The notes: generated from the letters alone by a model not told the origin. A DNA stretch of 64,000 bases from an uncultured Ruminococcus sp. (GCA_902785425.1 CACZYP010000002.1:1-64000); one strand, 5' to 3'. Numbered from the stretch's first letter, positions 34,322 through 43,732 are shown. Program-made: numbers and translations.

Positions 34322-35233
34322 TTAAAAACTGACTACAACGCAAGTCACGTTGTCAACACCGCCGTTTTCAAGCGCTCTGTCCACGAGCGCATCGGCATGG
34401 TTTTCCATTCTTTCGGAAAGGATATCTGCGATCTCTTCATCACACAGCATGTCTGTAAGACCGTCGCTGCATATAAGGATCATCATAGGATCGGACGGGA
34501 ACGTGCCTGTATGTACAGCCTCGGGACCCATACCGAACTCATCGATACCGAGGAAATTGGTGATCCTGTGGCAGTCGGGACTGTTTTTCGCCTGCTCTTC
34601 GGTGTATATCTTCTCCTTGAGCCTTTTCATAGCGAGCGTCTGATCTTCCGTTATCTGCTTAAGCTTTTTTTCTTTGTAGTAGTAAAAATAAACACGGCTG
34701 TCTCCGATATTGAAAACGTTTACATTATCTTCGTCAACAATAGCCATAGCCATCGTGCTGCCCGACTGGTAGCCCTGCTTACGGCGAACCATTTCCCATA
34801 TCTCATTGTTGGCGTTGATCGAATACGCATTAACGATACTGTGCAGAGACTCGGGCTGTGCCTCTCTGATCCTGTCCTTGTAAAACTCGATAACACCTGC
34901 GCTTATCTCGGAGGCTTCATTGCCGAACTCTTCGCCGCCCATACCGTCGCAAACAGCAAATATCCTGCGGCAGTTAAGCTCCAGTTCACCGGTAAACGCT
35001 TCCTCTTCATCAAGGCGCATACCGAACTCATCGGCGTAAAAGTTATCCTCATTACGTTCTCTGACACAGCCTACACTCGTCGAAACAGAAACTTTGATGA
35101 TCTTACACTCGGCCCCATCTGTCTTTTCCTCGGCAATCTCCTCGGCAACCTCTTCAACGACCTCTTCGGCAGGCTCTTCGACCTTTTTCTTCAAATCAGC
35201 TTTTTTATTCACTGATTTTGTTTTTTTACCCAT
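34322..35233 (-). CDS. PP2C-type Ser/Thr phosphatase with charged N-terminal tail
   Basis: A 303-residue PPM phosphatase. The first 42 residues are Lys-rich and then Glu/Val-rich (repeats of EEVVEEVAEE), probably a charged helix. The catalytic domain starts at RERNEDNFY and holds the metal-binding motifs CDGMGGEEFG, GDSRVYFY, CSDGLTDML and GGVDNVTCVVV. It removes phosphate from Ser/Thr with two Mn or Mg ions. It lies apart from the kinase operon, in which a second, shorter PP2C is encoded, so it may have a distinct substrate set. It has a perfect sigma-A promoter. Confidence 0.88.
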   Translation of the reverse strand: MGKKTKSVNKKADLKKKVEEPAEEVVEEVAEEIAEEKTDGAECKIIKVSVSTSVGCVRERNEDNFYADEFGMRLDEEEAFTGELELNCRRIFAVCDGMGGEEFGNEASEISAGVIEFYKDRIREAQPESLHSIVNAYSINANNEIWEMVRRKQGYQSGSTMAMAIVDEDNVNVFNIGDSRVYFYYYKEKKLKQITEDQTLAMKRLKEKIYTEEQAKNSPDCHRITNFLGIDEFGMGPEAVHTGTFPSDPMMILICSDGLTDMLCDEEIADILSERMENHADALVDRALENGGVDNVTCVVVSF

Positions 35234-35364
35234 TCCGACATCTCCCAGCTGCTAAACCCCAAATGCATAAAGAACAAATGAAACTCCGATGCATCGATTC
35301 CTGTATACCAATTGTATAAAACGTATAAAATAATACGAATACTGTTTCAAAAATCACTGCTTTT

Positions 35365-35393
35365 ATTATAATTCAATTACCTTTTTATGTCAA
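35365..35393 (-). promoter_or_regulatory. Consensus promoter of the stand-alone PP2C gene
   Basis: On the minus strand, TTGACA (35388-35393) and TATAAT (35365-35370) are separated by 17 bases. The leader is about 125 bases. The rest of 35234-35500 is AT-rich with nothing else recognised. Confidence 0.85.
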
Positions 35394-35500
35394 TAGTCAA
35401 GAGTTTATTTAGTAGGTTTCAACAACCGGGCATACAATATGATGTATATATTGTGAAATTAGAAATTACAAATGCGTAAATTATGTGAAAACGAGTAACG

Positions 35501-35532
35501 AAAAACACCGCATCATATTGACACGGTGTAAT
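35501..35532 (-). terminator. Terminator at the end of the yicC-thiN operon
   Basis: ACACCG (35505-35510) pairs with CGGTGT (35524-35529) around a long loop, and TTTTT follows on the minus strand. It begins immediately after the thiN stop codon region. Confidence 0.65.
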
Positions 35533-35534
35533 AT

Positions 35535-36182
35535 TTATTCATTGCCATGCACCACAAACAAAAGCGCCGAACCGCTGTGAAGAGTTACCGTCACTTCATC
35601 TTCAACGGCTATATTGCTTATCGTGTACGGATAATCTACAGTAACGGTGCCGTGATCGAGCGGATATGACATACCTGTATACGACAGGCACGCCGAGCTT
35701 TCACCGAACGGCAAAACAGATACGGTAGTTCCCGATATGGCTGATATCTTGTTTTCACCGGGATGAAGCAGCATGATATCGTTGTATTTGTCCGAGATAA
35801 CGCCGTGAGCGCCTTTCTTTTGAAGGTATAGCAGTATAGAAAGGTTTGCAAGAGCGTGGTCTGTGCGGCCGCCTGTAGCGCCTAAAAGAAGAAACTCACT
35901 AAAACCTCGCTCAAGGCAAACGTCTACACAGTGCATCGTATCGGTATCTATCTTTCTCACTTTAAGCGTTATGGTTTCAACATCGGGAAAAATGTTCTCA
36001 TTTGCAGCCGAATCAAAATCTCCGACAATAAGATCGGGTTTCAGGCTCGTTTTCGCCAACGTATCCAAACCGCCGTCTGCACAAACAATAAAGTCACCGC
36101 AGCAGACAGAGCGCTCGATAAATGACGGATCACAATCGGGCGAGGCTGAAACAATTACGCATTTTCTTTCGGCTGCTGCCAT
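35535..36182 (-). CDS. thiN: Thiamine pyrophosphokinase
   Basis: A 215-residue enzyme that converts thiamine to thiamine diphosphate with ATP. The N-terminal catalytic part holds CADGGLDTL, LIVGDFDS and DTDTMHCV, and the block LGATGGRTDHALANL is typical. The C-terminal beta-domain binds thiamine. It is the last gene of the long operon and overlaps rsgA by 28 bases, so translation is probably coupled. In many Firmicutes rpe lies between rsgA and thiN; here it is missing. Confidence 0.9.
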   Translation of the reverse strand: MAAAERKCVIVSASPDCDPSFIERSVCCGDFIVCADGGLDTLAKTSLKPDLIVGDFDSAANENIFPDVETITLKVRKIDTDTMHCVDVCLERGFSEFLLLGATGGRTDHALANLSILLYLQKKGAHGVISDKYNDIMLLHPGENKISAISGTTVSVLPFGESSACLSYTGMSYPLDHGTVTVDYPYTISNIAVEDEVTVTLHSGSALLFVVHGNE

Positions 36183-37075
36183 TTTTTCAGATCCTTTACT
36201 TCGTTGTACATAGCCTTGTAGCTTTCAAACCGTGAACGGCTTATCTTGCCTGCCTCGACCGCTTCGATAACTGCGCAGCCCTTTTCACATGTATGGCTGC
36301 ATGATGTAAAGCGGCACAAGCCGAGATACTCTTCAAACTCAGGAAAAGCCTCGGGAAGACGTTCCTTTTCGATAAGCTCGTAACGCTCTATATCAAGAGT
36401 CGAAAATCCCGGTGTGTCTGCTATGTAGCCTCCGCATACCTTGTATAAAGCGACCTGCCGTGTAGTATGTCTGCCCCTGCCGAGCTTTTCGCTTATATCG
36501 CCCGTATCGAGCGACAGTTCGGGAAAGAGCGTATTGATAAGAGATGACTTACCCACTCCGGAATTGCCCGTAAGAGCGGTGATCCTGCCCGAAAGCAGCG
36601 AGCGCACCTCATCTGCGCCTCGGCCGTCCTTTGCTGAAAACTCGACTGTTTTTATCCCTGCCGACTCGTATATGCTTTTCAGCTCGTCTGCCGAAGAAAG
36701 ATCGGATTTCGAGATGACGATAACAGGCTCTATCCCCTTGGAAACAGCCGCAGCAGTCATCTTGTCTATTATCAATGTGTTCGGCTGAGGGCTGCACGTT
36801 GAAACGACTATCATAAGCGTGTCAAGATTGGCAAGAGGCGGACGAACGATACTGTTTTTCCGTTCAAGCACCTTATCGATAGCGCAGTAGCCGTTCTCCT
36901 GCGGCGTGATGAGAACTCTGTCTCCCGAAACCGGCTTGATACCCTTTTTCCGGAAGCTACCCCTTGCTTTGCACTCATATACCGTTTCGGCAGCTTCCAC
37001 ATAGTAGAAGCCGCCGATAGATGTTAATATTATTCCTGTAAGCTCTTTAGTATTTTCCTGCATGAGCGTTACCAT
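36155..37075 (-). CDS. rsgA: Ribosome small-subunit GTPase RsgA
   Basis: A 306-residue circularly permuted GTPase that helps mature the 30S subunit. An N-terminal OB fold is followed by the G domain with the permuted order G4 (ISKSD), G1 (GNSGVGKSSLIN) and G3 (DTPGF). A C-terminal zinc finger has C, C, H and C ligands (LCRF...CSHTCEKGC). The ATG at 37075 overlaps the kinase gene by 7 bases with GAGG very close; the ATG at 37063, four codons in, is an equally likely start. Confidence 0.93.
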   Translation of the reverse strand: MVTLMQENTKELTGIILTSIGGFYYVEAAETVYECKARGSFRKKGIKPVSGDRVLITPQENGYCAIDKVLERKNSIVRPPLANLDTLMIVVSTCSPQPNTLIIDKMTAAAVSKGIEPVIVISKSDLSSADELKSIYESAGIKTVEFSAKDGRGADEVRSLLSGRITALTGNSGVGKSSLINTLFPELSLDTGDISEKLGRGRHTTRQVALYKVCGGYIADTPGFSTLDIERYELIEKERLPEAFPEFEEYLGLCRFTSCSHTCEKGCAVIEAVEAGKISRSRFESYKAMYNEVKDLKKWQQPKENA

Positions 37076-39282
37076 TCCTCGTTGTTGTTTGCAGGCTCTT
37101 CGCCGTCATTTGAGCTTGGCTCATCATCGCCGTTATCGTCGGGGTACGACTCATATTCGCTTGGATCGTCGTCGTGTGATGATGTGTAGTCGGAATCAAC
37201 ATAGCGGTCGCTGTCCGTCTCATCATCTTCCCAACGGCTCTCGTCATCGTCCTCGGAATCTGTCTCACTGTCGGAGTCTGTCTCCGTATCTGAATCGGTA
37301 TCGAGATAGAACGGATACGATTCCTCTGTAGTGATCGTGTTGTTCTTAAAGTCGAAGTTGTATACACGGTAAGTCTGCTCATTGAGCGCAACTACTACGG
37401 AAAGCGAACCGACCGTACTCATTCGTGTGATCGTGAGCGAATACTGCTTTGCATACTTCGGAACGATCGTCTTGGTGTACGATTTATCTACCTCACCGTC
37501 GATAATTACCTCAAACTTCACAGACGAAGCTATTTCGGAAGGAAGATCGACTGTCTGTGAAAGCGAAACGCTTCTCGGAGGACCTTCGGAAAGTATTACC
37601 GAAACATTTGCGCCCGGCTCTACCTTAGCGCCTCGCAGCGGATTCTGTGCAACGATCTTATCCTTTGCAACGGTGCTTTCCATATAGGTGTAGCCGTTGT
37701 AGTTAAGTCCGACCTCGTTGAGCTTCGTCTGCGCCTCGGAAAGCGTAAGACCTACGAGATTCGGGACCTCGACCTTAGACTTGCCTGCTTTTTTGCTGAC
37801 GTAGATCTTAACGGTCGAACCGATAGTGATCTTGCTGCCGGAAGCGGGATATGTCTGCTTAACGTAGCCCTCCGCAGTCTCGTTATCGAGAACCATCAGA
37901 ACCTCGGGAATCAGGTTTGCAGATTTCATTCGCTGTACGGCGTCTTCCTTTGTTCTGCCGTCAACGTTCGGAAGGTTGATCGTGGTCTCTTCACTGTTTA
38001 CAACGATCTGGATAGTGGAGCCTTCCTTGATCTTCTTTTCACTCGGCTCGGGCGACTGGCTGATGATAACATCGAGCGGCTTGTCAGCGTCATAAACGTT
38101 CGTAACGTCCCAACGGAAATTGTACGTTACTTTATCCTTGTTGACGTCGGTGAAGTTCAGACCAATAAGATTAGGAACGAGCACGTCTGTCGTGGAGTTG
38201 CTTGAAAGTCCCTTGAACACCGCAAGCACAAGGAACACGAGACATACGCCGATAAACGCCGTTACAGCGCCGATAACGACCTGAACGGCAGGGTTTGTGC
38301 CTCTTTCGCTGTCCTCGCTGTCCCAATCGTCGTCATAATCCTTATCATCGGATTCGGTATCAATCTTGCGGATCGTTGTTACCTTGCTTGGCTCGTTTCT
38401 TGACGGAACATCGTCGAAACTGTAATTGAAACGAATACCGGGATTCTTTTTTACTTTTACGATATCGCTGTACATCTCACCGGCAGAGTGATAACGCTTC
38501 TCAGGATCCTTCTGCATAGCCTTGATGATGATTTCTTCAAGGCCTTCGGGGATATCGGGGTTGATCTGACGGGGCGGCACGGGATCGGACTGGAGCTGCA
38601 TAAGAGCAACCGAAACAGCGCTGTCGTCGTCAAAAGGAAGCTTTCCCGTGAGCATCTCATAAAGCATAACGCCGAGAGAATAAAGATCGCTCTTGGCGTC
38701 TGTCGGCTCTCCTCTTGCCTGTTCGGGAGATACGTAATGAACGGATCCGATCGCCTTATTAGATGACGTCATTGTATTGGTCGTGCTTTTTGAAAAACGA
38801 GCGATACCAAAGTCTGTTACCTTGATGGTTCCGTCTTCAAGAAGCATGATATTCTGCGGCTTTACATCACGGTGGATTATTCCCTTTTCGTGAGCGTGCT
38901 GAAGTGCTTTAAGAGTCTGAAGAACGAAATGGATACTCTCTTTCCAGCCAACTCTGCCGCTTCTCTCGATATAATCCTTAAGCGTGATACCGTCGATATA
39001 TTCCATAACGATATACATGATCCTGTCGCCGAAGCTTACGTCATATACCTTGACGATATTTTCGTGCGAGAGAACTGCGATCGCTTTGGATTCGTCTTTA
39101 AATCTTCTGATGAACTCTTCGTTGCCGAGGTATTCGTCACGAAGTATCTTGATCGCAACGGGCATATCGTCCTGGATGTCTCTGGCGCTGTATACAACAG
39201 CCATACCACCCTCGCCGATCACCTCGCCGATCTCATAGCGGCCATCGATCCTTTTGCCGACATACTTATCTTCCGCCATCAT
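37069..39282 (-). CDS. prkC: PASTA-domain Ser/Thr kinase PrkC/Stk1
   Basis: A 737-residue membrane kinase. The cytoplasmic kinase domain (about 14-280) has Lys45, HRDVKPQN with Asp139, and DFG at 157-159. An acidic juxtamembrane region (310-328) is followed by a membrane segment at about 333-356. Three extracellular PASTA repeats (about 367-429, 435-497, 504-566) bind muropeptides or lipid II. A beta-rich domain (570-655) follows, then an unusual tail (661-737) rich in Asp, Ser, Glu and Thr. It senses the cell wall and controls growth, division and germination. It is paired with the PP2C gene 18 bases upstream. Two ATGs lie in tandem after GGAG. Confidence 0.95.
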   Translation of the reverse strand: MMAEDKYVGKRIDGRYEIGEVIGEGGMAVVYSARDIQDDMPVAIKILRDEYLGNEEFIRRFKDESKAIAVLSHENIVKVYDVSFGDRIMYIVMEYIDGITLKDYIERSGRVGWKESIHFVLQTLKALQHAHEKGIIHRDVKPQNIMLLEDGTIKVTDFGIARFSKSTTNTMTSSNKAIGSVHYVSPEQARGEPTDAKSDLYSLGVMLYEMLTGKLPFDDDSAVSVALMQLQSDPVPPRQINPDIPEGLEEIIIKAMQKDPEKRYHSAGEMYSDIVKVKKNPGIRFNYSFDDVPSRNEPSKVTTIRKIDTESDDKDYDDDWDSEDSERGTNPAVQVVIGAVTAFIGVCLVFLVLAVFKGLSSNSTTDVLVPNLIGLNFTDVNKDKVTYNFRWDVTNVYDADKPLDVIISQSPEPSEKKIKEGSTIQIVVNSEETTINLPNVDGRTKEDAVQRMKSANLIPEVLMVLDNETAEGYVKQTYPASGSKITIGSTVKIYVSKKAGKSKVEVPNLVGLTLSEAQTKLNEVGLNYNGYTYMESTVAKDKIVAQNPLRGAKVEPGANVSVILSEGPPRSVSLSQTVDLPSEIASSVKFEVIIDGEVDKSYTKTIVPKYAKQYSLTITRMSTVGSLSVVVALNEQTYRVYNFDFKNNTITTEESYPFYLDTDSDTETDSDSETDSEDDDESRWEDDETDSDRYVDSDYTSSHDDDPSEYESYPDDNGDDEPSSNDGEEPANNNEEW

Positions 39283-39300
39283 TTACTCTCCTTTTCACAC

Positions 39301-40035
39301 TTACTCGTTAATCAAAACTGCAACGGTAATGTTGTCGCTGCCGCCGCACTTTTTCGCAATATCGACCAAGCTCTGCGCCAGCTCTTTCTTTTCTTTAATA
39401 TCTTTAACTGCAGAAAGCAGCTCATCATCACTGAAATAATTGCTCAGTCCGTCGGTACACATCAGAATGATATCGCCCTTTTCAAAAGGAACTGTCAGGA
39501 AGTCCGTTTCAAGCTCAGGTTCTACACCGAGCGCACGGGTGATGTAGTTCTTGCTCGGGTGATACCGAGCCTCCTCGGGCGTTATCTGACCAAGCTCCAC
39601 AAGCTGCTGAACGAGCGAGTGGTCCTTAGTTATCTGCTTGATACTGTTTTTTGATATTCTGTATACACGGCTGTCGCCTGCATGAACGATGTACACCCTC
39701 TCGCCTGTTACAACGGCAAGTTCTACGGTAGTTCCCATACCGCTCAGATCGTCGTCAAAGCACGACATATCATATACCTTTGAATTTGCAGCAGCTACCG
39801 CTTTTTCCATCAGCCTGCGAAGATCATGCTCTTTCATTCCGGGCTTCAGTTCTTCCGAAAGTATGCGGCCGATCTCATTGCACGCCTCAGAGCTTGCGAC
39901 GTTACCGCCGTTGGCTCCGCCCATGCCGTCGCAGACAGAAGCCCATGCAAGATCGTCCGAGATCTTTTCACACAGGCAAAAATCCTGATTATTACGGCGT
40001 ATCAAGCCGACGTCAGTCTTGGAGTATATCTGCAA
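39301..40035 (-). CDS. prpC: PP2C phosphatase partner of PrkC
   Basis: A 244-residue PPM phosphatase with the full set of metal-binding motifs: RRNNQDF, CDGMGGANGG, HAGDSRVYRI, CTDGLSNYF and GGSDNITVAVL. It reverses the action of the neighbouring kinase, as with B. subtilis PrpC-PrkC. The start appears to be a TTG at 40035 with AAGGGGG upstream, since the N-terminal MQIYSKTDVGLIRRNNQD is typical and no ATG is available. A low-efficiency start may keep phosphatase levels below those of the kinase. Confidence 0.92.
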   Translation of the reverse strand: MQIYSKTDVGLIRRNNQDFCLCEKISDDLAWASVCDGMGGANGGNVASSEACNEIGRILSEELKPGMKEHDLRRLMEKAVAAANSKVYDMSCFDDDLSGMGTTVELAVVTGERVYIVHAGDSRVYRISKNSIKQITKDHSLVQQLVELGQITPEEARYHPSKNYITRALGVEPELETDFLTVPFEKGDIILMCTDGLSNYFSDDELLSAVKDIKEKKELAQSLVDIAKKCGGSDNITVAVLINE

Positions 40036-40435
40036 TTCAATTCCCCCTTTGCTTTGAAGTGAACGTTTATATCAATTATATTTTTTACAGAAAACACAAA
40101 ACCGTTCGCTGCATAGCTGCAGCGACACATTTCCCAAAACAATAATCAATATAACCCGAAAACAAAACAAAAAACACGAGCGAAGCACCGCTCAAACGGC
40201 AAAACCCCTTATGCCGTTACACATTTCTACCCCTGCGCCGGGGCTTTCTTTTCTTAAAACAAAACTATAAAATAACCCAAATAATAGAGGCGGCGGAAGT
40301 TCTGAAGCCCGAACCGTTTGCCACACTATTTAATAATACTTCATTTTGCCGATAATTGCAAGTGTTTAACTCATCAATGGCGGATATTTCCCAAATATTT
40401 TACATTTGAGAAATATCTTGAAGCATTTTTCTGTA
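40036..40435. other. Non-coding 400-base gap inside the operon, with hairpins
   Basis: This lies between rlmN and prpC. On the minus strand it has three consecutive small stems: CCCC/GGGG near 40230-40243, AACGGCA/TGCCGTT (40195-40201 with 40212-40218) and GAGCG/CGCTC (40178-40182 with 40189-40193). The last is followed by GTGTTTTTTG, which could terminate rlmN transcripts. A TATAAT nearer prpC (about 40057-40062) has a poor -35. No gene is seen. It matches no RNA family that I know. Confidence 0.45.
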
Positions 40436-41473
40436 TTACCGATCGTTTTCTTCCTGATGTCTGCGCCTTAGCTGACCGCAGGATGCGTCGATATCCGAGC
40501 CGAGCGTTCGGCGGACTGTCGCTGTGATGCCCTGCCTGCCGAGAATGCGAATGAAGCTTTGCTGACGTTCTATCGCACTCTTTCTGTATCCCGTGCCCTT
40601 AACGGGATTGACGGGAATAAGATTGACGTGGCACAGTATGCCTTTAAGTCTTTTTGCAAGCTCACGGGCGCATTCATCGCTGTCGTTCACGCCGCTTATC
40701 ATGGCGTATTCAAACGAGATGCGTCTGCCTGTGGAGGCTGCGTACTTTCGGCATGCCGTAAGTAGTTCGTCGATCGGAAAACGTTTGTTGACAGGCATCG
40801 TGCGGCTTCTTATCTCATCGTTCGGCGCATGAAGCGACACCGAAAGCGTAAGCTGCAGCTTTTCCTTTTCAAGATCGTATATCCTGTTGACAAGGCCGCA
40901 GGTAGAAAGAGATATATGCCGCATTCCGATGTTGATATTATCATCCGAAGAAACGAGACGCAGAAATCTGATTACATTGTCGTAATTATCAAGCGGCTCA
41001 CCCATGCCCATGAGAACTATGTTTGAAATACGTATACCAAGATCATTCTGAGCGGAATGAATCTGCGCCAGCATTTCAGACGGACGAAGATCTCTTGAAA
41101 AGCCGCTCTGCCCCGTAGCGCAGAACGTACAGCCCATCTTGCAGCCGACCTGAGTAGAGATACATATCGTATAGCCGTGATGATAGTTCATAACGACCGA
41201 TTCGACCATCTCTCCGTCGGCAAAAGAAAATAAATACTTAACTGTATTATCATAAACCGAAACGAGCTTTTTTTCAATGGTTGCAACAGAGATGTAATAA
41301 ATGTTACTGAGATTGTTACGCATTTCTTTAGAAATGTTAGTCATTTCATCAAACGATGAAACGCCCTCTGAAAGCCATTTATACACCTGCTTCGCACGGA
41401 ATGCGGGCAGAGAAAGCTCGTTTTTGAATTCATCTGTAAGCTCAGCGAGCGTATATGAGCGGATATCTTTCAT
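40436..41473 (-). CDS. rlmN: 23S rRNA/tRNA adenine-C2 methyltransferase RlmN
   Basis: A 345-residue radical SAM enzyme that methylates A2503 of 23S rRNA and A37 of some tRNAs. The iron-sulfur cluster ligands are C111, C115 and C118 (CKMGCTFC). The second catalytic cysteine lies in the C-terminal block GSDIDASCGQL, and the other in CHVNLIPVNP-type sequence is part of the usual fold. It lies 12 bases after rsmB. Length and motifs are normal. Confidence 0.95.
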   Translation of the reverse strand: MKDIRSYTLAELTDEFKNELSLPAFRAKQVYKWLSEGVSSFDEMTNISKEMRNNLSNIYYISVATIEKKLVSVYDNTVKYLFSFADGEMVESVVMNYHHGYTICISTQVGCKMGCTFCATGQSGFSRDLRPSEMLAQIHSAQNDLGIRISNIVLMGMGEPLDNYDNVIRFLRLVSSDDNINIGMRHISLSTCGLVNRIYDLEKEKLQLTLSVSLHAPNDEIRSRTMPVNKRFPIDELLTACRKYAASTGRRISFEYAMISGVNDSDECARELAKRLKGILCHVNLIPVNPVKGTGYRKSAIERQQSFIRILGRQGITATVRRTLGSDIDASCGQLRRRHQEENDR

Positions 41474-41485
41474 TTGATCTCCTCA

Positions 41486-42814
41486 TTATTGTTTTTTGCG
41501 GAAAAGAGCTATAAAAAAGCCGTCTGTACCATTTGTCTGCGGAAACAGAGTCAGGCAGTTAACGCTTTCATCTATCGTTCTTCTGATACCTTCGGGCAGT
41601 TTGATCGGCGCAGGCTCAAATTCGGGATGCGCCTTCAAAAATGCTTCAGCGTTGCCGTTGTTTTCCTTTTTATTGAGCGTACAAGTCGAATACAGAAGCA
41701 TACCGCCGGGCTTTACGTACTTTGCGGAGTTTTCAAGGATCGCAAGCTGTATCTCCGGCAGCGTATCTGCACCCGTATCGGATTTGTAACGTATCTCGGG
41801 CTTGCGCCGCATAACGCCAAGACCGGAACACGGAACATCGCAAAGTATCTTATCGGACATTTCAAGCTGCTTTTCCTTGTCGGCAGCGTCACGAAGCGAC
41901 GTTTTAATATTAGTAAGCCCAAGTCTTTTTGCTGTGTTTTCAATAAGCTTCAGCTTGTGATCGTAAATATCACAGGAGAACACTTTGCCCGACGGCGTTC
42001 TCTGCGCAAGATTCATCGTCTTGCCGCCCGGTGCGGCGCACACATCGGAAACCGTATCTCCGTCACGAACGCAAAGCAGCTCACAGCATATCTGCGACGA
42101 AAGATCCTGAACATGGAAAAAGCCTTTCTTGTACGCTTCAAGCATTGTCACAGCGCCTGTGCAGGATATTTCAAGCGCACCGTCAATCAAGGCTTTTCTG
42201 ACCGTTACGCCGTCTTTTTCAAGAAGCTTTATAAGCTCTTCGCTTGTGGTCTTTGCTGTGTTCGTTCTTATAAATATGGGCGGTCTGCCCGAAAGGGAGG
42301 TCAGTATCCCTTCTGCGACGTCACGGGAGTAATCGTTTATCCATCGCTGTGTGATATCCTCGGGACAGGAGTATTTGACCGAAAGATACTTCGCTGTATC
42401 GCTTTCATCAGGCATGGGAAAGCGTTCTTCGGCTCTCGTTATGCTTCTGAGAAGTCCGTTTACAAACGCAGACGAACGGTAAAGCTTCTCTTTTTTACAA
42501 AGCTTTACGGCTTCGTTAACTGCGGCGCTGTCGGGGACCTTGTCCATAAAAACAAGCTGATAAACAGCTTCACGAAGTATCGTTAGAACTTCCGTTTCGA
42601 TCTTTTTCAGCCGTCTGCCCGAGAATTTTCTGATTATATAGTCGAGCGAGATCTTTCTTTCGAGAACGCCGTAAAAAAGATTTGAAGCAAACGCTTTGTC
42701 TCGGCTGTCAAGCTCGCTTTCCGAAAGAGCTTCGTCAAGCACAAGATTTGAATATGCGCCGTCCTGCTCAACTCTCATCAGAGCCTTATATACAATGTAG
42801 CGTGAGTTCTTCAT
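41486..42814 (-). CDS. rsmB: 16S rRNA m5C967 methyltransferase RsmB
   Basis: A 442-residue enzyme with an N-terminal NusB-like RNA-binding domain (about 1-140) and a C-terminal Rossmann methyltransferase. The motifs are DVCAAPGGKTMNLAQ for SAM binding and DVPCSGLGVMRR with a catalytic cysteine; a second cysteine lies in STCTLNKKEN. The start ATG follows the fmt stop codon directly (TAAATG), which indicates coupled translation. Confidence 0.94.
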   Translation of the reverse strand: MKNSRYIVYKALMRVEQDGAYSNLVLDEALSESELDSRDKAFASNLFYGVLERKISLDYIIRKFSGRRLKKIETEVLTILREAVYQLVFMDKVPDSAAVNEAVKLCKKEKLYRSSAFVNGLLRSITRAEERFPMPDESDTAKYLSVKYSCPEDITQRWINDYSRDVAEGILTSLSGRPPIFIRTNTAKTTSEELIKLLEKDGVTVRKALIDGALEISCTGAVTMLEAYKKGFFHVQDLSSQICCELLCVRDGDTVSDVCAAPGGKTMNLAQRTPSGKVFSCDIYDHKLKLIENTAKRLGLTNIKTSLRDAADKEKQLEMSDKILCDVPCSGLGVMRRKPEIRYKSDTGADTLPEIQLAILENSAKYVKPGGMLLYSTCTLNKKENNGNAEAFLKAHPEFEPAPIKLPEGIRRTIDESVNCLTLFPQTNGTDGFFIALFRKKQ

Positions 42815-43732
42815 TTAGATCGTATCTCCCGTTGATACTCTCTGACCTCGGAAAAAGTCCTCGGCAGACATTTGTTTTTTGCCTTCAAGCTGAACGGAGA
42901 TAAGCTCCACAGCGCCGCTGCCGCATGCTACTGTCGGCGGATCGAGCGATACTATCTCGCCGGGTTTTCCGCTGCGCCTTGAGAGCTTTGAAGAATAGAT
43001 CTTCAGCTTCTTGCCGTTAAACTCGGTAAAAGCAACAGGCCAGGGATTCATGCCCCTTACTTTGTTGTGAACTGTTTGTGCGTCTGCGTTCCAGTCTATG
43101 AGAGCTTCTTCCTTTGAAAGCGGCTTCGCATAGGTAGATGCAGCGTCGTCCTGCTTTGTAAAGGACGCCGTACCGTTCTCCAGAGAAAGCAGCGTATCTG
43201 TCAGAAGCTCGGGAGCGGAGGCTGCAAGCCTGTCAAACAGCTCGCCTGCCGTTTCATCGGGCAAAACTTCCGTTTCGTAAGTTTTGATCATGTCGCCCGT
43301 ATCAAGACCAACGTCCATTCTCATCGAAGTGATCCCCGTGAGCTTTTCACCGTCGATAACGGCACGCTGTATCGGCGCCGCACCACGAAGCTTCGGCAAA
43401 AGCGAACCGTGAATGTTCACACAGCAATATTTCGGGATATCAAGCACAGCTTTCGGAAGTATCTTTCCGTAAGCTATTACAACTATAACGTCAGGCTCAA
43501 AAGCAGCTATCTGCTTCTGTACATCTTCGTCCTTGAGTGTGTCGGGCTGATAAACGTCAATCCCAAGCTTCTGTGCGCACACCTTAACATCGGGCGGAGT
43601 AAGGATCTTTTTTCTGCCGACAGGCTTATCGGGCTGCGTATAAACGGCACGAACATCAAAGCGGCTGTCGGAAGCAAGTGCTTCAAGCGAAGGCACTGCA
43701 AAATCGGGCGTACCCATAAAGACAATATTCAT
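42815..43732 (-). CDS. fmt: Methionyl-tRNA formyltransferase
   Basis: A 305-residue enzyme that formylates initiator Met-tRNA with 10-formyl-THF. The catalytic block is NIHGSLLPKLRGAAPIQ with Asn, His and later Asp (DVGLDTGDM). The C-terminal domain that grips the tRNA is complete. It lies 27 bases after def; the two work in sequence at the start and end of formyl-Met use. Confidence 0.95.
   Translation of the reverse strand: MNIVFMGTPDFAVPSLEALASDSRFDVRAVYTQPDKPVGRKKILTPPDVKVCAQKLGIDVYQPDTLKDEDVQKQIAAFEPDVIVVIAYGKILPKAVLDIPKYCCVNIHGSLLPKLRGAAPIQRAVIDGEKLTGITSMRMDVGLDTGDMIKTYETEVLPDETAGELFDRLAASAPELLTDTLLSLENGTASFTKQDDAASTYAKPLSKEEALIDWNADAQTVHNKVRGMNPWPVAFTEFNGKKLKIYSSKLSRRSGKPGEIVSLDPPTVACGSGAVELISVQLEGKKQMSAEDFFRGQRVSTGDTI

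Noticed and set aside
35433..35456. AT-rich palindrome resembling an NrdR box
   Set aside because: The key C is missing, no second site is properly spaced, and no nucleotide reductase gene follows.
41474..42586. A 370-codon plus-strand frame opposite rsmB
   Set aside because: It is antisense to a complete, conserved gene and has no recognisable domain.
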